Part shown: piece after piece, positions 18,042 through 25,292 of the stretch | Layout of the letters: the number at the start of each line of letters is the position of its first letter | How positions within the stretch are numbered: position 1 is the first letter of the stretch | The notes under the pieces: generated by a model | What the model saw: the letters and a program-made list of their open reading frames with translations, nothing else | What the model was told of the DNA's origin: nothing | The model's database searches: none | Source of the DNA: Clostridium sp. 1001271B_151109_B4 | Lineage (GTDB): Bacteria; Bacillota; Clostridia; Clostridiales; Clostridiaceae | Direction of reading: 5' to 3' | Length of the DNA: 64,000 bases | Assembly (NCBI RefSeq): GCF_015670405.1 | Contig: NZ_JADPBQ010000014.1 | Coordinates: forward strand, 1-64,000 | Translations under genes and position numbers: made by a program

Positions 18042-18355
18042 ATGATAGTAGCTGATAGTACTATCTTAGATCAAATTAGACAATATCAATATAAGCCTAA
18101 TAATTATTATATGAAAAAACAAGTATAATTATTTTATCTTATAACGAAATTGCTTGTACAAAAATATGTATTGAGAGTGTTAGAAAATTTACTGATAATA
18201 ATTTTATTGAAATTATAGTAGTTGACAATGGGTCCATAGATGGGACTGTAGAATAGTTGAAAAAACAAAATGATTTAGTATGCTTTATAAATAAAGAGAG
18301 GGAATATCAATTTAAAGCTGATAAGTATTATCTAAAAATATCTAAATTGAATTAA
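18042..18355 (+). pseudogene. Decayed GT2 glycosyltransferase gene
   Basis: ATG 18042 with an upstream GGAG starts MIVADSTILDQIRQY. The frame shifts at an A-run near 18115 and then continues as TSIIILSYNEIACTKICIES, IEIIVVDNGSIDGTVE, which are clear GT2 motifs. A TAG (where family members have Trp) interrupts it at about 18256-18258. The remainder is only about 30 codons, far short of a full enzyme. It has at least one frameshift, one nonsense codon and a large 3' deletion. The 311 bp before it (17731-18041) show no gene. Confidence 0.75.
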
Positions 18356-18391
18356 TTTATAATTAAAATATTAATAAATTAGGAGATATTG

Positions 18392-19255
18392 ATGAAAGTA
18401 AGGAAAGCTATAATACCAGCGGCAGGATTAGGAACTAGATTATTACCTGCTACAAAAGCACAGCCGAAAGAAATGCTTCCAATAGTTGATAAGCCAACTA
18501 TTCAATATATAGTTGAAGAAGCTGTGAATTCAGGAATTGAAGAAATTTTAATAATAACAGGAAGAAATAAAAAATCAATAGAAGATCAATTTGATAAATC
18601 AATAGAATTAGAAATGGAATTAGAGAAGGCTGGTAAAGTAAAAGAATTAGAGATTGTTAGAAATGTATCTAATATGGTGGATATTCATTATATAAGACAA
18701 AAAGCACCAAAAGGTTTAGGGGATGCAATTCATTGTGCTAAATCTTTTGTAGGAGATGAACCATTTGCTATAATGTTAGGTGATGATATTATAGATAGTA
18801 AAGTACCATGTTTAAAGCAATTGATGACGTGCTTTAATGAATATAAAACATCAATACTAGGTGTTCAAAGAGTTGATGCAAATGAAGTTATGAAATATGG
18901 AATAATAAAAGAATTATATATTGAAGGGAATGTATATAAAGTAAAGGGAGTAATTGAAAAACCTACGTTAGAAGAGGCGCCAAGTAATATTGCAATTTTA
19001 GGTAGGTATATAATTACTCCGCAAATATTTGAGATATTGGAAGATACTAAACCAGGAAAAGGAAATGAAATTCAATTAACAGATGCTTTACAAACTTTAA
19101 TTTCAAGAGAAGCAATGTATGCCTACGAATTTGAAGGTAAAAGGTATGATGTAGGTGACAAATTTTCTTTTTTACAAGCTAATATCGAATTTGCATTAAA
19201 AAGAGAAGAATTAAGAGAAAAGCTTTTAGAATATTTAAATAAAAATAAGTGGTAA
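18392..19255 (+). CDS. galU: UTP-glucose-1-phosphate uridylyltransferase
   Basis: A 287-residue enzyme that makes UDP-glucose from UTP and glucose-1-phosphate. The N-terminal nucleotide-binding motif AAGLGTRLLPATKAQPKEMLP is textbook GalU; MLGDDI (about residue 128), GVIEKP (about 190) and GKGNEIQLTDAL (about 225) confirm it. ATG 18392 has AGGAG six bases upstream; the TTG just before it is unlikely. It supplies UDP-glucose to the adjacent glycan genes. Confidence 0.95.
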   Translation: MKVRKAIIPAAGLGTRLLPATKAQPKEMLPIVDKPTIQYIVEEAVNSGIEEILIITGRNKKSIEDQFDKSIELEMELEKAGKVKELEIVRNVSNMVDIHYIRQKAPKGLGDAIHCAKSFVGDEPFAIMLGDDIIDSKVPCLKQLMTCFNEYKTSILGVQRVDANEVMKYGIIKELYIEGNVYKVKGVIEKPTLEEAPSNIAILGRYIITPQIFEILEDTKPGKGNEIQLTDALQTLISREAMYAYEFEGKRYDVGDKFSFLQANIEFALKREELREKLLEYLNKNKW

Positions 19256-19260
19256 AGATG

Positions 19261-19306
19261 AAAAACCTATGGATTTATATTGAATTTTAAATCTATAGGT
19301 TTTTTT
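19261..19306 (+). terminator. Terminator of galU
   Basis: AAAAACCTATGGATTT pairs with AAATCTATAGGTTTTT (one G-U), followed by T. Confidence 0.8.
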
Positions 19307-19307
19307 A

Positions 19308-19491
19308 TTATTTAAAATAATATTTTGATTTTATTAGTATATCAAGTTTTTCACAAAGTTTAATCCAATTAAAATTATTTGAGGTAAAGTTTTGTATATC
19401 AGTACAAGCTTCTTTAAGTTTGCTTTCATTATTGCAAATGGAAGTTAAAAGATCTGCTTATTTATTGTCTAAAGCAATAGTAAATGTTATA
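19308..19491 (-). pseudogene. 3' remnant of a glycosyltransferase gene
   Basis: On the minus strand a frame reads ADLLTSICNNESKLKEACTD, then FNWIKLCEKLDILIKSKYYFK, ending at TAA (19308-19310). This is the typical C-terminal helix pattern of GT4 enzymes (...F.W..IAEKL..). A TAA lies upstream in the same frame and there is no start, so only the last 60 or so codons survive. It is further evidence that the glycan locus has lost genes. Confidence 0.5.
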
Positions 19492-19520
19492 GTTTAAATA
19501 AAAAAAGATGGAGGGAAATA

Positions 19521-20801
19521 ATGAAGGAAAAGTTAACAGCACTTCCACCTATAGGAATGCGTATTATTAAATCATCAATTGGAGTACTGTTAGGATTTAT
19601 TATTTATTTAATTAGAGGAAGACAAGGGGCTCCTTTTTACACTGCATTATCGGTATTATGGTGTATGCAGCCATATACAAGTAATGCAAAAGCTAATGCT
19701 ATTCAAAGAACAATAGGAACATTTATAGGAGCGTTTTTTGGACTAATAGTGATATTAATAGAGTTTTATTTATTGCCATTAGACAATGAATTAATAAGAT
19801 ATATTTTAATATCAATACTAATAATACCTGTAATATATACAACGGTTATAATTAATAAAAAAAATGCTTCATATTTTTCATGTGTTGTATATTTGAGTAT
19901 AGTAGTAAATCATCTTACTGATACCAATCCATATTTATTTGTTATAAACAGAATTTTAGATACAATGATTGGAATAATTTTAGCATTAATAATAAATACA
20001 GCAAGAATTCCACGAAAGAAAAATAAAAATGTTTTATTTGTATCTGAGTTAGACAAGGTATTATTAAATATGCAATCAACGTTAACACCATATAGTAAGA
20101 TTGAATTAAATAAAATGCTAGATGATGGAGCAAAGTTTACAATAGAAACAATGAGAACACCAGCAGCTTTATTAGAGGCGTTAAAAGATATAAGAATAAA
20201 ATTACCAGTTGTAACTATGGATGGAGCCATGCTATTTGATATAAAGAACAATAGATGTTTAAAACTATATAAAATGAGTTATTTAGAAAGTAAAGAGTTA
20301 ATTAATTTATTTAATGATAGAGATTTACATTGCTTTGTTAATGTAGTGGTTGAGGATTCAGTATTAATATATTATGGAGATTTCAAAAATGAGGCTGAAG
20401 AGACAATATATAAAGAATTGAGATATTCACCATATCGTAATTATATAAAAGAAGAACTACCAGAAAGGTATGGTGCAGCTTATTTAATGACTATAGATAA
20501 AAGTGAAAAAATAGATGAAATATATGAAGAATTAAAATTGAAAGGATATGTAAATAGATTTAAGATTTTAAAGTATCCATCGGAAGATTTTAAAGGGTAT
20601 TCATATATAAAAATATATAATAAAAAAGCTAATAAAGAAAATATGATAAATGAAATAAAAAAAATGGTTGATGTTGATAAAATAATTAGATTTGAAACTA
20701 CTCAAGAATCAACAGGTGTAATAATAGGTAAAAATGATTCAAATGAGATGGTTAAAAATTTAAAGAAGATATATGAACCGTATTTCTGGGAGAAACAATA
20801 A
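19521..20801 (+). CDS. Aromatic-acid-exporter/FUSC-like membrane domain fused to a degenerate HAD-IIB domain
   Basis: A 426-residue fusion. Residues 1-165 hold about five to six membrane helices of the aromatic acid exporter (ArAE/FUSC-like) type (ALSVLWCMQPYTSNAKANAIQRTIGTFIGAFFG). Residues 172-426 align with Cof-type HAD-IIB phosphatases: FVSELDKVLLN corresponds to FVSDLDGTLLN, TIETMRTPAALLEAL to the second motif, and PVVTMDGAMLFD to the cap entry. The catalytic DxDGT is ELDKV, so the first nucleophilic Asp is lost, and no late GDxxND motif is present. The HAD part is therefore probably a non-catalytic sensor or regulatory domain. GGAGGG ribosome site; single gene. Confidence 0.75.
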   Translation: MKEKLTALPPIGMRIIKSSIGVLLGFIIYLIRGRQGAPFYTALSVLWCMQPYTSNAKANAIQRTIGTFIGAFFGLIVILIEFYLLPLDNELIRYILISILIIPVIYTTVIINKKNASYFSCVVYLSIVVNHLTDTNPYLFVINRILDTMIGIILALIINTARIPRKKNKNVLFVSELDKVLLNMQSTLTPYSKIELNKMLDDGAKFTIETMRTPAALLEALKDIRIKLPVVTMDGAMLFDIKNNRCLKLYKMSYLESKELINLFNDRDLHCFVNVVVEDSVLIYYGDFKNEAEETIYKELRYSPYRNYIKEELPERYGAAYLMTIDKSEKIDEIYEELKLKGYVNRFKILKYPSEDFKGYSYIKIYNKKANKENMINEIKKMVDVDKIIRFETTQESTGVIIGKNDSNEMVKNLKKIYEPYFWEKQ

Positions 20802-20812
20802 AAAGTTATTTA

Positions 20813-20871
20813 AAAAAGGATGTATAAATAATTGCTATTTAACCTAAGCAAATTTATACATCCTTTTTAAT
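20813..20871. terminator. Terminator between convergent genes
   Basis: AAAAAGGATGTATAAAT pairs with ATTTATACATCCTTTTT. T-runs exist in both directions. Confidence 0.85.
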
Positions 20872-20874
20872 ATT

Positions 20875-21306
20875 TTATACAAATGTTTCACTTGATTTAT
20901 TAGCTTTATCAATTTCTGATAAGGCATGTACTCTAAGCATATTAATTATAACTGAAAAAAAATAAGCATAATATAAGTTTTCATAAGGTGTTAAATTAGT
21001 ATTTTGTGATAATAAGTCATTTTGTAATTTCTTCTCTTCTAATCTGTCAGAAGCAACAATGAATAATATAGCATATCCAACTAATATTAACTCAGCTCCA
21101 AGTAAAGTGACTGATGAAGCTGTTTCTCCAGTATTATTTATATCTAAACTATCTAAAATATCTATGTTAGCTCCATGAATGAATAAAAAATATCCAATTA
21201 CTAATAAAGAAGAACCAAATTTTTCGAGTGATGCAAATTTAATATCTAATTGTTTAAAATACTCATCTAATTCTTCAGAACTATTTTCTTTTTTTTTATC
21301 TTGCAA
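20875..21306 (-). CDS. Small membrane protein of unknown function
   Basis: About 143 residues: a charged Glu/Lys-rich N-terminus (KKKENSSEELDEYFKQ), then hydrophobic segments (SSLLVIGYFLFIHGA, SVTLLGAELILVGYAILFIVA, YAYFFSVIINML), so two to three membrane helices. I favour TTG 21306 because GGGGGAT lies about seven bases upstream; the ATG at 21321 lacks a ribosome site. No family recognised. Confidence 0.55.
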   Translation of the reverse strand: MQDKKKENSSEELDEYFKQLDIKFASLEKFGSSLLVIGYFLFIHGANIDILDSLDINNTGETASSVTLLGAELILVGYAILFIVASDRLEEKKLQNDLLSQNTNLTPYENLYYAYFFSVIINMLRVHALSEIDKANKSSETFV

Positions 21307-21395
21307 CTTAATATCCCCCATAGATTGATTTTTACGAAGATATCATATTATATAAATATATGATTTATAAATAGGTTTTGTACAAAACATATTTA

Positions 21396-21430
21396 TAAAA
21401 AAAGAAAAAAAGAAGGGGTGTCCCTTCTTT
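21396..21430 (-). terminator. Terminator of the XRE-TPR regulator
   Basis: AAAGAAGGG (21409-21417) pairs with CCCTTCTTT (21422-21430). Read on the minus strand the hairpin is followed by a T-rich run. Confidence 0.75.
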
Positions 21431-21440
21431 AATAATAGAA

Positions 21441-22667
21441 CTATATAAATAATGCATCCTTATAACGTCTATTAATAATATAATAATTTTTTAATAGTTC
21501 AGTAAATACTTTTTTCAATTCAACTAGTTTTATTATGTTGGTATTTATTTCGCTTAATAAATTCTCCCACAATGGATTTTTATTATAATTAGTATCTTCA
21601 ATAAATAATTTAAATAAATCATAAATTAATTTAGAGTTGTATTCACCAATGTGTTGAATAGTTTTTGGATTATTTAAATTGAGTATAGCTTTATTTAAAG
21701 ATTCTTTATTGCCTAATGAAAAATAAATTAAAGATTCAATTACGCTATCTGGAATTATTAATCTATGATCAATTATGCCGCTATTATAAGATAAATATTC
21801 AAGTGCTTTATTGAAGTCATTTAATCGATAATAAGCCCAAGCAATAATTGAGTTAAGGTGTTCAATAAAATAAATGTTTTTGAATTTTTTAGCCATATTC
21901 AAAGAAATTTCTAAATAATTAATAGCATCACTATAATTATCCAACATAAAATAAACTTCTGCAATCTTTTCATAAGAAGACATAATGCTTATAATATTAC
22001 CTTCAGCAACATATAAGTCTAAAGCTTTATTAATTGAATCGTAAGCTTTAATCGGATTATTTTCAATTCTATATGCATATGATAGCCAAAAATAACAATG
22101 TCCAGTTTCTTTAAGTGATAAAGCTTCTTGAATGAGCTCTTTACCACGAATTTTATTATTAGAAAGTATTAATATATCTATTCCTGCATAGAAATTATAT
22201 ATATGTTTTTGTTTAGAAGTTAGCAAATCAAAGGATGATAAAAGCATATTTTGAGAATACTCAAACTTATCTCTGTTTGGGGTAGATGAATATCTCGCTA
22301 ATTTTGCTAAGAAGTAATCAAGTATCAAAGGCGAGGCTAAATATTTATCTTCATCTTTTTCTAAATTATCGAATAATTTGTTAGTGTAATCAAATTCATT
22401 ATAATTCAAATTAGTAAAAAAATCATTTAAGTATTTTTTTCCTCTTTGTAAAAATTCATCAGAATCATAAAATTTTAAACCAAGTCTATCAAAAATAACT
22501 GAAATTACATCTTCACTTGGTAATAATTCACCATTTTCTATTCGGCTTAAATATGAAGGAACACAGATACCCTTTGATAATTGTTTTTGATTAATGTTTT
22601 TATTGATTCGATTTAATTTAATTATAGATCCAATTATTTTTTTACTATTTACATATTTATCAATCAT
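21441..22667 (-). CDS. XRE-family regulator with TPR domain (RRNPP-like)
   Basis: A 408-residue regulator. A helix-turn-helix occupies residues 10-65 (NKNINQKQLSKGICVPSYLSRIENGELLP). About 340 residues of helical repeats follow, with TPR signatures (GHCYFWLSYAYRIENNPIKAYDSINKAL, YEKIAEVYFMLDNYSDAINYLEISL). This is the layout of Rap/Rgg/NprR/PlcR/PrgX-type peptide-responsive regulators, though any peptide ligand is unproven here. It is divergent from the maltose operon across a 593-bp gap. Two tandem copies of GTTTACTATA lie 76-95 bp upstream of its start. Confidence 0.82.
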   Translation of the reverse strand: MIDKYVNSKKIIGSIIKLNRINKNINQKQLSKGICVPSYLSRIENGELLPSEDVISVIFDRLGLKFYDSDEFLQRGKKYLNDFFTNLNYNEFDYTNKLFDNLEKDEDKYLASPLILDYFLAKLARYSSTPNRDKFEYSQNMLLSSFDLLTSKQKHIYNFYAGIDILILSNNKIRGKELIQEALSLKETGHCYFWLSYAYRIENNPIKAYDSINKALDLYVAEGNIISIMSSYEKIAEVYFMLDNYSDAINYLEISLNMAKKFKNIYFIEHLNSIIAWAYYRLNDFNKALEYLSYNSGIIDHRLIIPDSVIESLIYFSLGNKESLNKAILNLNNPKTIQHIGEYNSKLIYDLFKLFIEDTNYNKNPLWENLLSEINTNIIKLVELKKVFTELLKNYYIINRRYKDALFI

Positions 22668-22742
22668 TTATTAATCCTCTCAACCATAGTTAAAATTAAT
22701 TTTTATTTATAGTAATTAATAATATAATGTATTTTTATTTGG

Positions 22743-22762
22743 GTTTACTATAGTTTACTATA
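22743..22762. repeat. Tandem 10-bp repeat GTTTACTATA x2, possible operator
   Basis: GTTTACTATA occurs twice in tandem (22743-22752, 22753-22762) upstream of the XRE-TPR gene. A third copy in inverted orientation (TATAGTAAAC) lies at 23108-23117 in the maltose operon leader. One helical turn between the tandem copies suits a DNA-binding protein, perhaps the adjacent regulator. Confidence 0.5.
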
Positions 22763-22941
22763 ATTGGGGTATCACTTGCAAAGGTATTAAGAAATAATTA
22801 CTACTTTATGATTAACGCTTTAGACTTAGAAGTGGCTTAAATAGGTGAAAAGAGAGGAATGTGTGAAATCATTGTAAAAAAAAGGTGCTTAAATATATAT
22901 AAATAATACCAAATTTAACATAACATATTTTATTTTAATTA

Positions 22942-22970
22942 TTGACGATTATTTATGAATTAGATATAAT
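22942..22970 (+). promoter_or_regulatory. Sigma-70/SigA-type promoter for the maltose operon
   Basis: TTGACG at 22942-22947 and a perfect TATAAT at 22965-22970 with a 17-base spacer. Transcription would begin near 22977, giving a leader of about 285 bases before malE. Confidence 0.7.
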
Positions 22971-23001
22971 GTAAACATAAACAAAGAAATAATATTTAAA
23001 A

Positions 23002-23100
23002 ATGAAAAAAATTAACAATTCCTTTTTAGGAATTTATTTTTTAATTTTATTGGAAACGATACCTAAAAGTGTTTCATGTTGTAATATATTTGTATTGTAG
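23002..23100 (+). CDS. Candidate 32-residue leader or signal peptide ORF
   Basis: The frame begins MKKINNSFLGIYFLILL and ends in SCCNIFVL at TAG. It starts about 25 bases after the predicted transcription start. It has a basic start and a hydrophobic core, like small exported peptides, but no clear ribosome site. It also contains a hairpin (AATTCC/GGAATT) followed by T-rich sequence. It may be chance. Confidence 0.25.
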   Translation: MKKINNSFLGIYFLILLETIPKSVSCCNIFVL

Positions 23101-23180
23101 TAGTTTTTATAGTAAACAAGCTAGAGAGTTATCTTTGAATTACTCATGAAAACATTTTCAATAATTGAAATCGTTTCTGA
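23052..23180 (+). promoter_or_regulatory. Two LacI/CcpA-type operator sites in the maltose operon leader
   Basis: TTGGAAACGATACC (from 23050) and TGAAATCGTTTCTGA (23166-23180) both fit the TGNAANCGNTNNC core shared by CcpA cre sites and MalR-type LacI-family operators. The first lies inside the candidate leader ORF. The 593-bp gap 22668-23260 holds these sites, the 10-bp repeats and the promoter. Confidence 0.55.
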
Positions 23181-23260
23181 AATTACTTATTTGTAAATAT
23201 GTATTTAAGTTATATTAACTTTAAATAAATTGATTTTTGTAAAAGTGGAGGAGAATTATT

Positions 23261-24580
23261 ATGAAAAAATTATTAGTAACATTACTTGTTGCAGCTACTT
23301 CGTTAAACTTTGTAGCTTGTGGATCAAGTGATAATGGGGATAGCAAAAAAGGACAAGAAAATAATACAGCTACATCATCTAGTAATGAAAAAGTAACTTT
23401 AAAGGTGCAAGCTGAAAAAGACTGGATGTCTTACTATGAAAAGGTTAAAGATACTATAGTAGAAAAGTATCCAAATGCAACAATTGAATTAATTGAAACA
23501 GGATCATTTGATCACCTAGATGTATTAGATCAAACAGATGCAACAAACTCTGATGTTGCAGACGTATTTGCTTTACCTGCAGATAGATTATATGGTTTAG
23601 CTAAAAACCAAGTTTTAGCTGCAATGCCTGCAGATGAAATGGCAGAGGAAGTTGGAGGATTTACTAATTTCGATGAAGGATTAGGTGGAAACTTTAATAT
23701 TGATGGAGAATATTTAGCATTCCCTTACAACATAGAAACATTAATTGGTTATGTTAATTTAGAAAATGCAAAAGCTGCAAACATCGATACAACTCAAAAT
23801 ATAGAATTCACAGATTTAGAATATAATCAAATTTTAACTACAGTTCACGATGCTTGGTATGGAGTTGCATTTACAAATTCAGCTGATTTTGAATTATTAA
23901 CAAAAGAATTAACAAGTGATGGAACTAAAGAATGGGCAGATTTAACTGAAGAGCAACAAAAATTATTTGAAGGATTATATAACTACTGGAAAGGTCACAA
24001 AGAAAATAACACATCTTTATGGGATAAAGATGCAGCTAGTGGATATATAGAAGAACAATTCAAAACTGGTGGAAGCGATGTTATCAAGATCGATGGACCT
24101 TGGGCAACATCTTCAGTTAGTGAATTAGTAGGAAGCGCTGAAAATATGGAAATCATTCCATTAAGTAAAATCACATTTAATGGACAACCATTAAAACACT
24201 GGAAAGGTGGATGGGGTCTTGGAATAAATGCAAGATGTGAAGATGATGAAGCTAAAATGGAAGTTGCACAAGCATTTATAAAAGAATTAGTTAACCCAGA
24301 TAACGCTAAAGAATTATTCGATGCTACTGGTAAAGTATTAGAAAATGCTACAATTGCAGATTATGAAGGAATTGATGAATTACAATTAAAAGTTATAGAA
24401 GCAACTTACGAAAGTTATGAAGTAGCTGAAAACAGACCTCTATTCAGTGAATATGGACAAGTTTGGGATACATGGCAAAACTCTTTATTATCATGGTCAG
24501 CTAAGAATCCTGCAAATGCAGAAGAAGCATATAAAGAAGTTAAAGCTTCATTTGATGGTATGATGTCTAACTTTAATTAA
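23261..24580 (+). CDS. malE: Maltose/maltodextrin-type ABC transporter substrate-binding lipoprotein
   Basis: A 439-residue extracellular sugar-binding lipoprotein. The signal sequence MKKLLVTLLVAATSL is followed by the lipobox FVACGSS, with Cys20 the lipid anchor. The mature part has solute-binding family 1 features (VEKYPNATIELIETGSF, DVFALPADRLYGL, FPYNIETLIGYVN, KTGGSDVIKIDGPWA, KGGWGLGINA). The codon choice is more C-rich than its neighbours (AAC, TTC, CAC), typical of a highly expressed gene. It is first in the operon and separated from the permeases by a stable hairpin. The exact sugar is inferred. Confidence 0.88.
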   Translation: MKKLLVTLLVAATSLNFVACGSSDNGDSKKGQENNTATSSSNEKVTLKVQAEKDWMSYYEKVKDTIVEKYPNATIELIETGSFDHLDVLDQTDATNSDVADVFALPADRLYGLAKNQVLAAMPADEMAEEVGGFTNFDEGLGGNFNIDGEYLAFPYNIETLIGYVNLENAKAANIDTTQNIEFTDLEYNQILTTVHDAWYGVAFTNSADFELLTKELTSDGTKEWADLTEEQQKLFEGLYNYWKGHKENNTSLWDKDAASGYIEEQFKTGGSDVIKIDGPWATSSVSELVGSAENMEIIPLSKITFNGQPLKHWKGGWGLGINARCEDDEAKMEVAQAFIKELVNPDNAKELFDATGKVLENATIADYEGIDELQLKVIEATYESYEVAENRPLFSEYGQVWDTWQNSLLSWSAKNPANAEEAYKEVKASFDGMMSNFN

Positions 24581-24655
24581 TAAAGTTAAATATAAATTTA
24601 ATAGTATATTAAGATGACTAATTTAAGTCGGTAGTTGTTAATTGAAGCTTAAATA

Positions 24656-24675
24656 GAAACTCCTTCGGGAGTTTC
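24656..24675 (+). other. UUCG-capped hairpin after malE
   Basis: GAAACTCC-TTCG-GGAGTTTC: a perfect 8-bp stem with the very stable UUCG tetraloop. A weak T-run follows. It sits where binding-protein operons usually carry a stabilising or partly terminating stem-loop to keep malE transcript above permease transcript. Confidence 0.75.
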
Positions 24676-24790
24676 TTAAATATTAAAAATAACTTATTTT
24701 CCCTTTCAATCAATGAGTAAATAAAGCTTTAAGACCAAAGAAAAATGCTACTAGCTTAAATTTGTTTATTATATTAGTAGGAGGATCCAC

Positions 24791-25252
24791 ATGAGAGAAA
24801 GTATAGAAATGCCCAAAGGTACATTTTATACAATTGTAGCAATATGTGCAGCAATTATAATGATGACATCTATGGAGATGTTAATTAAAGCTAAAGATAC
24901 AAATTTATTTAATATGTGGTTATCCACTAGTAATTTAGGAGAAGATGCGCTAAGTCAAACAACAAAAGAATTATTTTCTACATATTTAAATGTATGTATA
25001 TCAACATTCTTTATTAGAGTAATAACCCCAATGGCTATAGCTATTCACTGTTATTTTACTTTTACAAAACTTAGAGTCACTAAGCTATTTGTAGCAATAT
25101 GGATTGTAATTATAATAGGTGCATTTGCATTAACATTTTTAGGAGAACAATTTTATTCAATTTTCTTTATCGGAAGTGCAATTGGTTATTTAGCTTTAAT
25201 TTTTGCAATGATTTACTTAGGGAAGTGTATTAGAAATGTTAGAAGTATTTAA
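24791..25252 (+). CDS. Four-helix membrane protein in maltose operon, unknown
   Basis: A 153-residue protein with about four membrane segments (TFYTIVAICAAIIMMTSMEML, VITPMAIAIHCYFTF, VAIWIVIIIGAFALTFLG, FFIGSAIGYLALIFAMIYLG) and a polar loop near residues 40-60. TAGGAGGA precedes the ATG. It is placed between malE and malF, so it is co-transcribed and may assist the transporter. I recognise no family. Confidence 0.7.
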   Translation: MRESIEMPKGTFYTIVAICAAIIMMTSMEMLIKAKDTNLFNMWLSTSNLGEDALSQTTKELFSTYLNVCISTFFIRVITPMAIAIHCYFTFTKLRVTKLFVAIWIVIIIGAFALTFLGEQFYSIFFIGSAIGYLALIFAMIYLGKCIRNVRSI

Positions 25253-25292
25253 TTATGAAGTTATTCAGAGGGTATAAAAGGAGGTAAAAAGG

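Noticed and set aside
19910-20251. Minus-strand ORFs inside the FUSC/HAD gene
   Set aside because: Shadows of the plus-strand frame, no ribosome sites.
22808-22840. Ten-codon ORF (INALDLEVA) near the XRE-TPR gene as a signal peptide
   Set aside because: Too short, no ribosome site and no secretion signal.
22980-23260. Riboswitch in the malE leader
   Set aside because: No known aptamer motif seen; the features found are operator-like sites, a hairpin and a possible small ORF.
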